Position numbers and translations under genes: made by a program. DNA of 64,000 nt, taken from NCBI GenBank assembly GCA_027603065.1, contig JADGJP010000022.1, positions 248,001-312,000 on the forward strand, given 5' to 3'. Source of the stretch: Geranomyces variabilis. Taxonomy: Eukaryota; Chytridiomycota; Chytridiomycetes; Spizellomycetales; Powellomycetaceae. Below the pieces are notes generated by a model. The model had not been told where the DNA came from, searched no databases, and saw only the letters and a program-made list of their open reading frames with translations. Below are positions 1 to 10,674 of this stretch, piece by piece; position 1 is the first letter of the stretch, and the number at the start of each line of letters is the position of its first letter.

Positions 1-653
1 CTCCTTCAAATGAGTCACCCGATCCCGCTGATTTTACTATACCTTCGGGCGCGACAAACAGCGACCTGCCTTCCGGCGGCATGTTTTCGTGCGCGTGCGG
101 CAAGTCGTTCAAAAAGCTGTCGTCTCTTCGTTCGCACGCCAAACTCCACGGCCGCGAGCGCTCCTTTGTATGCGATCAGTGCAACAAGGGCTTTTTGCGC
201 AAGCACGACCTTACCCGCCATACTACGACGCATTTGCCTCACGGTGCCAAGCCCTACACTTGCCCGCATCCGCTTTGCGGCGTCACTTTCACCCGACAGG
301 ACGCAATGAAGCGCCACTGGGTGCGGAAATGTCAGTACCGAAGCCCTCCTCCGCAGTATGACCCTGGCAGACGCTCACAGCAACGATCAGCGGAACCTAG
401 CCACGATGGAGCGAGCGCGACCGCTGCGAGCGACAGCAGTAACGGAGGCACTAGCAACCCGGGCTCGCGGGCCAGCAGCATTATCGCGCAAACCCAGCCG
501 CACCCGGCCAACGCTGACAACAACCAGCGGTACGAATTCACCCAATACCTCGCCACCTCTCCTTCGCCCGACACGGAGACGAGGCTGGTTCCATACCCAC
601 TCCCACATGCGGACTCTATTCAGAACATGATCGGCTTTACTCCTTCATACTAA
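1..653 (+). CDS. C2H2 zinc-finger protein, 3' part (gene starts upstream of the window)
   Basis: The frame is open from the first bases of the window, so this is the C-terminal part of a longer protein. Three adjacent zinc fingers lie at about nt 87-330: a compact first finger (CAC...H-x3-H), a classical second finger (CDQC...HTTTH) and a third with a C2HC ending (CPHPLC...H-x4-C). About 100 residues follow that are rich in Ser, Pro, Thr and Gln and look disordered, then a TAA at 651-653. Three clustered fingers imply sequence-specific DNA binding and a nuclear transcription factor. The target is unknown and no specific orthologue is recognised. The first ATG in view (81) falls directly at finger 1 and is not assumed to be the true start. 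Confidence 0.8.
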   Translation, partial: PSNESPDPADFTIPSGATNSDLPSGGMFSCACGKSFKKLSSLRSHAKLHGRERSFVCDQCNKGFLRKHDLTRHTTTHLPHGAKPYTCPHPLCGVTFTRQDAMKRHWVRKCQYRSPPPQYDPGRRSQQRSAEPSHDGASATAASDSSNGGTSNPGSRASSIIAQTQPHPANADNNQRYEFTQYLATSPSPDTETRLVPYPLPHADSIQNMIGFTPSY

Positions 654-1362
654 AGGGGGAACCCTCCCATTTTTTAGGCTCCCACACTTTACCACCAATT
701 TTGTTTCATTTTTTCTTTTTGATTTTCTCACTCTTTTCTTTTTTCCCTACTGTAATTTTTCCCTGGCGTGGACTTTTGGATCCTTCTCTCTGCTCTCCTT
801 TCATACGTTTGTTACCTTTTTTACTCGTGCCTGTATATAACATTACAATTCTTTCTTCATTAAACTATTTCTGCCGTGCTCGAGTGTTCAATGCACGCGC
901 GCGTCTGTCGGAAACGGAGGTTCTCATGTTTACGTAAGCCCAGCTGAGACCAAACTCCGATCCTCCCATGCGAAATGCCCGCGCAAGCTGCCGACTTTTT
1001 TGGTTTGGGTTTTAACACATCCGATAAAGGCGCTCCGCATCTAGCTGACGGATTCCCTCGCTAGCACGGCATACGCTGACCCGCCCCATCCCTCCATTCC
1101 GTCGCCTTGTTTTCCTGCGGTGACATTTTAGACAAAGGAGCATCCTCGAGAGCGTATACTAGTGGACAGCGCATCTAATTTCGAGCAGTAATAGACATTT
1201 GCTGCGCTGGCATCGCCGATTTCCTGGCGCTTCTGGAGGAGGTCTCCATTAGCACTGCTTTTTAAGGTAGGCACTCGGATATGGATCTCGTTTATGTCAC
1301 AAGGGAAGGATTTAACCTGACCTGATCATGATTTTCAATGGCATGAAATTCCTGCCACAGCC
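654..1362. other. Intergenic region, 3' end of the zinc-finger gene and promoter side of the Ca2+-ATPase gene
   Basis: No coding frame stands out in these 709 nt. The first part is pyrimidine-rich on the plus strand (about 670-850) and probably holds the 3' untranslated region of the zinc-finger gene. The remainder should hold the promoter and 5' leader of the intronless ATPase gene. I could not identify a convincing core promoter motif. Confidence 0.5.
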
Positions 1363-4300
1363 ATGTCAAAGCGCCACGGTGGCCACCCAAACGCTGTCCA
1401 AACTAGTCAAGAGTCCATAACCGACGTCCCCGAAGAATTTTTAACGCCCACCGGAACCAATCCGCCGGAACCACAACAACCTCGCCCACAGCAGGGCGGC
1501 GCACCCGTAACTCAGTCCGTCCGCCACCTGCCCCCGCTCGTGCACGAAAAGGCGCCAGCCGGAGCAGCAATGTCCGCATCACAGCGTAATCATGGCGGCG
1601 GCGGCGGCGGTGGACAACATGACGGCGGCGAAGACGATGACGAGCCCGAAGCCGTTGAAGCGCGCCAACGGGCCCAAGCGCGGCTTAAAAACGAACAAGG
1701 CCGGCGCGATGAAGCTCACATGGCTTTAGTCGCCAAAATGGAGAAACTTGCCCCCGAGGAATTTGGCGTCACGCCTGAAGATCTCGCCCGCGTGTGTAAT
1801 TTCGACAACCGGAGCTCGCCGCACCTGCTTCAGATTCTCAATGGCGAGTTTGGCGGCGTGGAAGGATTGGGTGTGCTGTTGCGCGTGGATACCAATACGG
1901 GTTTGGTGCGTGTTTCGTCTCCTGATGCGGGAAACGAGGCGGACCAGCCACCGGCGGATCTGGGCTCGGGTAGACAGTCTCGCAAATTGCATAAAGCCAA
2001 AGTCGGAAAGCATCAAGTCGCGCCAGAGACTGATGACGGGAGTCACAGTCCGCTGCCGTTGCCGAAAAAAATCAACATGACGGCTGTGGATAAGGATGCG
2101 CGTCAGGCGGCGTTTGGGAGCAATTTGATCCCTCCACCGCCGTCCGACACGATTATTGAGATGGTTTGGGAAACCATCAAGGAAGATCCTATCATCAAGG
2201 TTCTGATTGTTGGTGCTATCGTTGTGCTGTCGCTCGGCACAGCGATTTGTCCAACCGATGGATATATCGAGGGTTTGGCGATTCTCGTCGCCGTCGTTAT
2301 TGTTTTGTCGGTGACGGCCGGTAACGACTGGTCCAAAGACCGCAAGTTCAAAAAGCTCTTGCTTTTGCAATCCGACAAGCGCTGTAAAGTCGTTCGTGGC
2401 GGTGTCACGGATCAGATCTCATCATGGGACGTTGTTGTCGGCGATTTGGTGGAAGTAGTGGTTGGAGACGAGATTCCAGCGGATGGAATCTTTGTCCGCG
2501 GAAACCGACTGGTTGTCGACGAATCTCCTCTTACAGGTGAATCACTCCCCGTCAAAAAGAGCGCTACCTCGCCATACATGTTTAGCGGATGCCAGGTCGG
2601 CGAAGGCTCCGGCGTGATGCTCGTAACTGGAGTCGGTTCACGTTCCAGCGGCGGACAAATTCAGGAACTGCTCAACGAAGCGCAGAACGAGGAAACCGTG
2701 CTGCAAGCCAAGCTGAAGCAAGTAGCCGTGCTTATTGGAAAAATCGGTGTCGCGAGCGGTATTCTCACCTTCCTGGGCCTGCTCATCCGCTGGGCGATTT
2801 CCTGGGCCCAACACGAAGTGCCTGCGACGAGCTCATCATGCCACGGAAGCGGAAACACTGAAACTCTTGCGCGCATTCAGGCCATTGCCGAAGACTTTGT
2901 GATAGGAATTACGGTCGTCGTGGTCGCCGTGCCTGAAGGTCTACCTCTTGCCGTCACAATTTCGCTAGCATTCAGTATGTTCAAGATGATTAAGGACAAC
3001 TGTTTTGTGAGACATTTGGACGCCTCTGAGACAATGGGAGAAGCGACGTGTATCTGTACTGACAAGACTGGCACATTGACTGAAAACCGCATGACCGTTG
3101 TGAAGGCGCTTGTGGGTGACCAGGTGTACTACGGTGAAGGCTCTGGCGAGGAATCCGCAGTCGTCAGCGCATTTAGCGATCAAACTCTGAAACCGCACGT
3201 TAAAGACATCCTGACTGAAGGCATCGCTGTCAATTCGAACTGTTTCGTCAAGATGACCGACAAGGGACAGCCACTCTTTGTCGGCTCCGCTACCGAGGGC
3301 GCCCTGCTAGTTTTCGCCGAAAAGCTCGGCGTCGACTACAACACTGTTCGCAAAGCTGTCAAAAAGGTGGAGAACGGAACCTGGTCTTTCTCTTCTGACC
3401 GCAAGCGCATGTCGACGCTGGTTGAGCCCGCAATCGAGACCATTCCGATGGCTGGGCAGGCTGACACGCCACGGACTCGATACCGATTGTACACCAAGGG
3501 CGCATCAGAGATTGTTCTGTCGCTCTGCACGCATATTGTTGATGCGGAGGGCGAGCGCACAAGTGCCATCTCGGCCGCAGACATTTCGCGCATTCAACGC
3601 ACAATCAAGCGGTGGGCATCTCAGGGTCTGCGCACCCTTGCGCTAGCGTACCGCGACACCGACCAGTCTCTGACCACTTTCGAAGGGAACAAAAAGGATG
3701 ACCCGGAACACGACCTTGTGTTTGTCGGGCTTGTCGGCATTAAAGATCCGCTGCGTAAGGAGGTGCCCGGAGCCGTCGCAACGTGCCAAAAAGCCGGACT
3801 GACGATTCGCATGGTCACTGGCGACAATATTCTGACGGCGTGCAAAATCGCGCGAGAATGCAACATCATGTTTGGAGACGGCATTGCACTTGAAGGACCC
3901 GTATTCCGATCAATGTCAGAAACGGAAAAGATCAACGTTATCCCGCGCCTGCAGGTTCTCGCGCGCTCCAGTCCCGCAGACAAGCACACCCTGGTCAATC
4001 TCCTCAAACGCATGGGAGAGGTTGTCGCAGTCACGGGAGACGGCACAAACGACGCGCCTGCGCTGAAGGAGGCCGACGTTGGGTTTGCCATGGGCATTAG
4101 CGGGACGCAGATTGCTATGAACGCGTCTGACATTGTGCTGCTGGACGATAACTTTGTCTCGCTCGTTCAGTCAATCCGATGGGGTCGCAATGTGCTGAAC
4201 TGTGTTCGCAAGTTCCTGCAGTTCCAGCTCGGTGTCAACCTTGTTGCCATCATCCTCACCTTTGTCGGTTCGCTGACTCAGGGCTCCTCACCGCTTACTA

Positions 4301-5337
4301 CCGTTCAATTGCTGTGGGTTAACTTGATCATGGACTCACTCGGCGCCCTCGCGCTTGCCTCCGACGAACCTGAAGATGATATTTTGGACCACCCGCCGCA
4401 TGCGCGTACCGAATCGCTTTTGGCACTTCCCATGCGTCAATACATTGCCATGCAAGTAGTGTTCCAAATCACAATCCTCTTGTGCTTGTTCCTCGGCGGT
4501 GTCGACAACTGGATCCCGTACAATACCAACTGGTATGAGCCTTCGCAGCTTGTCGGGACGCCAACCCGCCGCGCGTCCACCATGGTTTTCCTCGTTTTCA
4601 TCCTGATGCAGCTGTCGAATATCGTCATGGCGCGACAGCTTAACGGCCAACTGAACTTTTTTAAAAGCTTCTTCCGCAATAAGCTGTTTATCACCATCAT
4701 CTTCGTCATTGCCGGCGTTCAAGTTCTGGTTGTTATTTTCGGCGGCGACTTTGTCCGCACGTGCCAAATCCACTGGACAGAATGGCTCATCTGCATTGTC
4801 TTGGCATTGCTCAACTTCCCGTTTGTGTTTGTGTGCCGAGCGTTCTGCAACCTGTACCGAAACAACAAGCACCGCCCCGCAGGATCCCGCGTGTCGTGGT
4901 CCATCACCGCACACGACTTCCCACCCGCCAAAATGGACCCGGCCGTGTCGCCGCACTCAATGGTTCAAATCGACAGGTCAAAGTCGGACGGCGTGGACTC
5001 GCCAATGACGCCGACAAACGACACGGCCCCGCTGACGAGCAGTCTGCATGGAAACGCTCCTGGTACTTCGTCGGGCTCCATGCCAGGTTCTGCCGGCGGT
5101 GGGCATCATACTCCGCACCGGCCTACCGGCGGACGCGGAACGAGATGGCAGACGGTGCGGTCGGCGGTGGTGCTGATGGGTGCGCTCGAAACGGTGCGGA
5201 GCCCGACGTTCAGCCCGCAAGGTCCCGACCCAACGTTTTTGGAAAACTGGATCAGGTTCCGGAAGGATGTCGAGGTTTTGCCGAAAAAGAACGGCGCCCC
5301 GACAAGAAGTTCGACGAGTTTGCGCGGTGGGCAATGA
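1363..5337 (+). CDS. P-type Ca2+-ATPase, plasma-membrane (PMCA/PMC1) class
   Basis: An intronless 1324-residue ion pump that should export Ca2+ from the cytosol, across the plasma or vacuolar membrane, driven by ATP. Landmarks in order: a disordered acidic and Gly-rich N-terminus (about 1-215); the PMCA-like entry segment FGSNLIPPPP near 247; the first membrane pair at about 270-320; the actuator TGES loop at 391-394; the Ca-site helix with PEGLP at 524-528; the phosphorylated Asp567 in CTDKTGTLT; the hinge TGDGTNDAP at about 891-899; and a C-terminal membrane block to about residue 1170. The C-terminal tail (about 1190-1324) is longer than in yeast Pmc1. It contains a basic, Trp-centred segment around W1262 that could be an autoinhibitory or calmodulin-binding site. 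The start at 1363 opens the only long frame. The family is certain; which membrane it occupies is inferred. Confidence 0.95.
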   Translation: MSKRHGGHPNAVQTSQESITDVPEEFLTPTGTNPPEPQQPRPQQGGAPVTQSVRHLPPLVHEKAPAGAAMSASQRNHGGGGGGGQHDGGEDDDEPEAVEARQRAQARLKNEQGRRDEAHMALVAKMEKLAPEEFGVTPEDLARVCNFDNRSSPHLLQILNGEFGGVEGLGVLLRVDTNTGLVRVSSPDAGNEADQPPADLGSGRQSRKLHKAKVGKHQVAPETDDGSHSPLPLPKKINMTAVDKDARQAAFGSNLIPPPPSDTIIEMVWETIKEDPIIKVLIVGAIVVLSLGTAICPTDGYIEGLAILVAVVIVLSVTAGNDWSKDRKFKKLLLLQSDKRCKVVRGGVTDQISSWDVVVGDLVEVVVGDEIPADGIFVRGNRLVVDESPLTGESLPVKKSATSPYMFSGCQVGEGSGVMLVTGVGSRSSGGQIQELLNEAQNEETVLQAKLKQVAVLIGKIGVASGILTFLGLLIRWAISWAQHEVPATSSSCHGSGNTETLARIQAIAEDFVIGITVVVVAVPEGLPLAVTISLAFSMFKMIKDNCFVRHLDASETMGEATCICTDKTGTLTENRMTVVKALVGDQVYYGEGSGEESAVVSAFSDQTLKPHVKDILTEGIAVNSNCFVKMTDKGQPLFVGSATEGALLVFAEKLGVDYNTVRKAVKKVENGTWSFSSDRKRMSTLVEPAIETIPMAGQADTPRTRYRLYTKGASEIVLSLCTHIVDAEGERTSAISAADISRIQRTIKRWASQGLRTLALAYRDTDQSLTTFEGNKKDDPEHDLVFVGLVGIKDPLRKEVPGAVATCQKAGLTIRMVTGDNILTACKIARECNIMFGDGIALEGPVFRSMSETEKINVIPRLQVLARSSPADKHTLVNLLKRMGEVVAVTGDGTNDAPALKEADVGFAMGISGTQIAMNASDIVLLDDNFVSLVQSIRWGRNVLNCVRKFLQFQLGVNLVAIILTFVGSLTQGSSPLTTVQLLWVNLIMDSLGALALASDEPEDDILDHPPHARTESLLALPMRQYIAMQVVFQITILLCLFLGGVDNWIPYNTNWYEPSQLVGTPTRRASTMVFLVFILMQLSNIVMARQLNGQLNFFKSFFRNKLFITIIFVIAGVQVLVVIFGGDFVRTCQIHWTEWLICIVLALLNFPFVFVCRAFCNLYRNNKHRPAGSRVSWSITAHDFPPAKMDPAVSPHSMVQIDRSKSDGVDSPMTPTNDTAPLTSSLHGNAPGTSSGSMPGSAGGGHHTPHRPTGGRGTRWQTVRSAVVLMGALETVRSPTFSPQGPDPTFLENWIRFRKDVEVLPKKNGAPTRSSTSLRGGQ

Positions 5338-5608
5338 TCCATGTGAGGTATTTCCTTCTTCCGTGGCATGGTTTTAGCTGCGTTCATCCAATCCAGTCTG
5401 ACGTCGCAATACCATGTCTTTTGAACAGTGGGGACCTGACTCCACCGTGTGTTTTTCCCTTTCCTCTTTGTCCCCGTTTGTTTCTCCGTAAGAAAGATGT
5501 CAACGAGATCTTTCTTCTCTATAAACTCCCTTGTATGCTTTGGCCTCTTAAACATAAACTACACAGACTGGAGCGATCGTGGGAAGGTTTTTTGACAGTT
5601 ACTTCGGG

Positions 5609-5821
5609 ATGACGCGGGAGGGTGCAATCAGGTAATGCATAGCAACAAAAAGTGCTGTGCCGCCACTACTACCCGCTTTTCTGAGGTGCTGGAGACCATA
5701 TGACATCATCAAACACCTGCACAAAGTCTTAAAGTCGCTGCCTCTCAATCACACGCTGTCGCCGGAGGACTTGGATACGTTCATGAAACGCTTTAACGAG
5801 GCAATCGGAGAGTACAGTTGA
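5609..5821 (+). CDS. Possible small two-exon gene (or last exons of a longer one), function unknown
   Basis: Two short segments join cleanly across a 54-nt GT-AG intron (5632-5685): 5609-5631 and 5686-5821. They give about 52 residues with protein-like composition that end EAIGEYS. The frame of the first segment stays open upstream (it reads FFDSYFG just before the ATG), so the real start may lie further left or in another exon. I recognise no family. It could instead be a chance open stretch between the ATPase and EFHC1 genes. Confidence 0.25.
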
Positions 5822-6176
5822 GCCGCGACCGTCACGAGAAGGAGGAGCTGTAGGGATACTATTCACTGCTTCGCACGTTCTGTATTCCCAGCCTTCAGGC
5901 TTTGATTTGAATGAGTAGCTAAAGTTGGGGTAGATAACTGGCTAAATATGACTCGCTGCCCAAAAAATTCATGACAGGTCCGATTATGTAACCGAGCTGT
6001 CGGAGTTTTTGTGCTCTTCTCTCCTTTTGCTCCACTCGAATCAAATAGTCATCTGTCCGGCCGTTTGAAATAAGCAGCACCTGCGCTTGTGCAGCGCTCT
6101 CGATTGGTTCCGTCCTCCTTGCACACGCACCCCGGCTTTCCTTGGCAGCCGCTGTCCTAAAAGTGCTGCGTCAGTC
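5822..6176. other. Intergenic region upstream of EFHC1
   Basis: No coding frame is supported here. The region should hold the promoter and 5' leader of the EFHC1 gene. An in-frame ATG at 6087 would add 30 residues to EFHC1, but the animal proteins begin close to the conserved PFLPG motif, so the ATG at 6177 is preferred. Confidence 0.4.
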
Positions 6177-8854
6177 ATGCACGAGTACAAATCGCCGACC
6201 CAGTTGTCACACATCCCTTTCCTTCCAGGAAACACAATTCGAGATGTGAATGTATGTGACAGCCTCGCTTTCAAATAGCTTCTTATGGGCCTTGGACTTG
6301 AGCGTTTTTGAATGTTGACGGTGAGCTCCTGTATAGAAAACCGACTTTCGCCTTCAGCACACGCTTGACTACAAAAATGGATATGCGCTGCGACATGTAG
6401 AGCTCCCGCCTGACCTAAAGTCGCCGGAGGTTTTGCTTATGATGCAGAATGGCGTTGGTGCGGATCCTTGGATCACTTATGGCGATCGCCCGCGGACCGA
6501 TGCAGACGACCGTGGCAAGGCGTTCGTCCCCGCGCATGTTGTGTTTGACAAAGTGGTGCGTGACATAACTATCTCGCAAGCAGCGCTTTATGTATGTTCG
6601 TCTCAGCCTCTGTGATTTCGCTTTTCCATTTCGACAGGTGCTCCGCTTTGACGCCTACTTCAAACAAACCGTACACGAGTCGATCGAAAAGTACCATCTC
6701 CGCCGAGTGCGCATCCTGTACTACGTTGAAGATGACTCGATTGCGGTGGTCGAGCCTCCGGTTGAGAATAGCGGGATCCCGCAAGGGGTGCTGATCAAGC
6801 GCCAGCGGTTGCCGAAATCTTCGACAGAGTATGGCTCGTTCCAGCCCGTCCGTCCATGTCTCATGAATGATCGAGGAAGGAAGATGAACTCACCGTTTGA
6901 TTCCCGCAATCTAGATTCTTTACAGTTCGCGACTTCAATCTTGCAACAAATGTCACTTTCTACGGAAAAACCTTCAGAGTGGTCGATTGCGATGCGTTCA
7001 CAAGGGTGCGGCGAAAAAGCCTATTCGCGAATTCCGTGTCCACTATGCCAGCTGTACTTATGAGAGTTCTTTTTTTCAGCGATACATGAGCGACACGGAA
7101 CACATTCAGCTCAACAACCCAGAGCGAATGCCCGAGGACCCGCACGAGCTGCACCGCTCGCGTCCCACCCGCGCGTACGTTGCCGGGCCGAAAGGTCCCG
7201 ACAAGCTCAAGCGCTTCCTGGAAAACGACCGCAAAGTGCTGCGCTTCTTTTGCGTGTGGGATGACCGGCAAAGCATGTTTGGCGAGCTCAGGGAATTCGT
7301 ACGTTTTGCGAAAGAAGCATTTTCGTACCTGTTTTTGTGTGTGCAGCACGAGCTGAAGCATCCGTGCCTCCGTAACAGATCTTGCATTACTACTTGGTGG
7401 ACGACAGCGTAGAAGTGAGGGAGGTCCAAAAGCCAAATAACGGCCGCGACCCTTTCCCAATTCTGCTCAGGCGCCAGCAGCTGCCAAAGGCGTTCCACGA
7501 GCTCAGCGGTAAGAATACCACGGATTACGTCAAACCTTGCACACTGATGCTGACAGCCAGAGGCTTGTTTAGATGTAAACGACGCATCAAAATATACCTG
7601 GAAGGATTTCCGCGTAGGCGGTGTCATTAACATTCTGGGACGCCCGTTCCTCATGTATGTCCATGGCGACGCCAGAACAGTCAGTCACCATAAAGAGGAA
7701 TCTCACCTAAATTCCATGTTCGTTCTCCAGCCGCGACTGCGACGACTACACTCGCAACTTCTACAGCGAGCATCTCCATCTTGCACCAAACGAAATGCAG
7801 CCTCTGGAGCTCAACCGCGGGAATGACGGCACACACGCAGTACAGGACGAGGTTCCGCCTTACAATGGATTTGGCTCCGTTGAAGACTCGCTCGGGTCAG
7901 TCAAGTACTTGGTTCTCAAGCCGCCCAAGAAGGACTTCATTAAGATGCTTGAGAATGAGCACAAGGTGTTACGGTTTGTGGCGAAAATGGTAGGTCGACA
8001 GCATGAGGTCCAGAGTGAATGAGCGTGGCTAATGGATAGCTCGGTGGTATGTGTAGAGATCCAAACACAAGGAAGACATCGAGCGCCGCTTCGTGATCAG
8101 CTATAGGCTTTCCGACGACATGATGACGATTTACGAGCCGCCGCAGAGGTAAGCACTGCAAGTCTTTTTCCGCGCCTCTGCTGTGAGGTGACAGGCCACT
8201 CATCGTTGTGAACTTCTTTAGGAACGCTGGAATCATTGGAGGAAAGTTTATGGAACGCACGAGGGTCCTCCTTCCGGGCTCCTCGCTCACGGACCCAGCT
8301 GGACCGCAATACTATAACGCGCAGAACCTCTTTGTTGGAGCCTGCGTCACGGTCTTTGCCCACGACTTTATCCTCCTCGATGCTGACGAGTACGTTGGTC
8401 GTTTTATGTCCGTATCTTCACATTTCATGTCGTTCTCATTGCCTTTTGCTCTTCCTTACAGATACGTGTTTAACTACATGGAGTCCGACCCAGCCCAATT
8501 CCCACAAAGCAACGTGCAAGAAATCATTGAGCGCGCGCGAACGCTGATCCAGCAGCGTGGAGGGGCAACCGCCAAAAAGCTCGTTCAGGACGTCTGCGAC
8601 CGCGCAGCTGACCCTGCTCAGCCTGGCTTCTGCGACCGTCTCAAGCTGCTCGAAGCTGGTCGGGCTGTGTGGGCACGGGACCTTACCGATCACGTACGTA
8701 TCTTGTGCTTGCAATCTCGGCCACTCGAGTTGGTATTTTTTGTGAGTGCTCGCTAATCTGATTTCGTCGTTATCAGGAGGTCATCACGCTCGCGCGGCAG
8801 TTCGAGGACAAGCAGCGCAAAGTAAATTACCGCGCATTGCTGGAAGCTCTGTAA
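6177..8854 (+). CDS. EFHC1: EFHC1/Rib72-type ciliary doublet protein with three DM10 domains
   Basis: Twelve exons reconstruct a protein of about 615 residues that follows human EFHC1 (about 640) almost end to end: 6177-6251, 6337-6555, 6638-~6851, 6926-7005, 7080-7298, 7379-7508, 7573-7654, 7731-7989, 8057-8148, 8222-8389, 8462-8693, 8777-8854. The N-terminal PFLPGN motif, the segment [11 protein letters not shown] and three DM10 domains are clear. DM10-1 contains [21 protein letters not shown]10-2 contains [14 protein letters not shown] and DM10-3 contains [10 protein letters not shown]. The C-terminal EF-hand-like region is degenerate, ending [11 protein letters not shown]. Family knowledge: these proteins sit inside axonemal doublet microtubules (Rib72 in Chlamydomonas), so the organism makes a motile flagellum. 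Only the end of exon 3 is uncertain, with two possible donors a few bases apart. Confidence 0.95.
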
Positions 8855-9098
8855 TAATGCGGGGACAGGTAGGGTGTGTGCAGTGTTTGGACAGTTTCCA
8901 GTACTGTGCGTTGGCCTCAACACAATAAACGATGATGCAAAGCGTTGCGAGTGCCGCAGGTAATGCAACTTTATTTGTGTGGAGAATCAGCAGAGGTACA
9001 CAGGCAGCGATAAATGAGGTACAGAAAGAATGTCAAGATCAATAGGTGTGACGGACAAAACGGTACAAAGGTCAGATAAATGAGAAATTGAGCTTGAT

Positions 9099-10466
9099 TT
9101 ATCTCATTTTCCGCGCCTGAAAAAGATATAGAAAGTCAATTATCGTCATTGAAGGAAATAGTGACAAAGTCCGACGACACGTACCAGGCTAGACATCGCC
9201 TTTGATTTGAACGGTGGCGGCGCTTTGACTCTCTTGGCGGCGGGTGGGCCAGTGGATGAGGAACCTCCAAACGAATCCCCTTGCGTGCGTTTTGTCCCCG
9301 AGGAGGCTGGACTTGGAGACGAGGCCATTGACATGTTTGTCGGCGCGCGATGCTTGACTGGCTGAGCGACCGGCTCAAAGTGTTTAGATCTGCCGAGAAA
9401 AGCAGGTATTAGCACACAGAATCCACCGAAGAGTAAACCGAGTACCTGCGGCTTACAGCTTTTTGGCGTCTTTCCGGGCTTTTGACATGATTGAGCTTTC
9501 GGAACGTTCTAGCAGTGAGCGGGAGAAGCCCAGTCAGGTTCACATCAGCGCGCATAAGCTCTCCGAAACCTGCGTCCCCATTTCTTACTATTTGATTTGC
9601 CCCAACCACTGCCAGAGCTGCTATTTCGGCCGGGAAGAGCCAGCGGGCCATTAATCTTGATGACCTGCCGTGCCTCCTTTTCTGCGGCCGCCAAGGCGTT
9701 GTTCCGCCGCATCTCAAGACCGACGCGTTTGATTCTTTCAGCATCCTGTGCCCGGTGTTCCTAGAATAGTGGCAGTAACCATCAGCTCTCGCAGACCAGC
9801 AAAATACAAGGCCGCTGATGAGGAACACGTACAATGTAGTACTCCCGCCAGTCATCCGGCTCCTCGAATATTCCTTGCTCAAACTTTCGCCGAACCTCTG
9901 CCCATTCCATCAACACATGCGCTTTCCACAATTCTGCATGAAAGACCAACACCAATCGTTAGAAAGTGCGCAGCGGTGCCGGTGGCCGCTTCAGCCGGGT
10001 CATACCCGACGAGTCGGGAAGTAGGTTCTGGACGAGTACCAACCGCAGCGCCGTCAGCATAAGTGCCAACTGATCCCGTCATACAGCGCATGCCTCGAGA
10101 ACCAGCTTACCAGACTGGTCTTTTCCAACTGCATAAGCTGTGAAGGTAAACAACAAAAGTGTTCAGCAATTCCGTCAGCTTCCAGCATGGCAGCTTTGTT
10201 GCTATCTTTGCGACCACCTACGTGTGCGGGCTTGCACTTGGCCAGAAGGTCCTTGACAAGATAATACGGAACACGGCCAAACGTTTGCATGCCTGTCAAC
10301 CAGGGTAAAGAGTGCGTTAGGACAATGGGCCGGTGCCCTCCCGCTGCAGCGAAACCGTTGACCCACTATGTAAACGGCGATCAATTTGCTTCAGACATAG
10401 AGTTGCTAGCGACTCTGGATTCCGCATCTCAACCATCTCGTAGCCATTGGCGTCTAATTTGGGCAT
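9099..10466 (-). CDS. ELA1: Elongin A (transcription factor SIII subunit A, Ela1)
   Basis: Nine exons give 255 residues: 10367-10466, 10222-10292, 10111-10137, 10006-10027, 9833-9933, 9589-9760, 9457-9508, 9185-9389, 9099-9116. All phases close. The protein carries the Elongin A core: VPYYLVKDLLAKCKP, then the BC-box region, NLLPDSSELWKAHV and DDWREYY. A Lys/Arg-rich coiled segment and a basic Ser/Pro tail ending KMR follow. Elongin A pairs with Elongin C. In yeast the complex also acts as a Cul3-type ubiquitin ligase that removes stalled RNA polymerase II. Exons of 27, 22 and 18 nt make the gene easy to miss. It lies head to tail, 208 bp from guanine deaminase. Confidence 0.9.
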
Positions 10467-10674
10467 GTTTTAGAAAGAAGGCTGCAGTGGAGAGAGCGTC
10501 AGCCTCACAACCTTGCGTTGTGAACGATGACTCCGCTACGAGGCGCCCGCCAAACCTCGGAGGGCGCAGCAAGTCTCGACTCTGACAGATCACCGAATCT
10601 TTCGCTACCGACGGTATCAACTCTACTAGTATGCTATCTATGAACCTTTTCTTCGAAAGCAATCGAATGACTAT

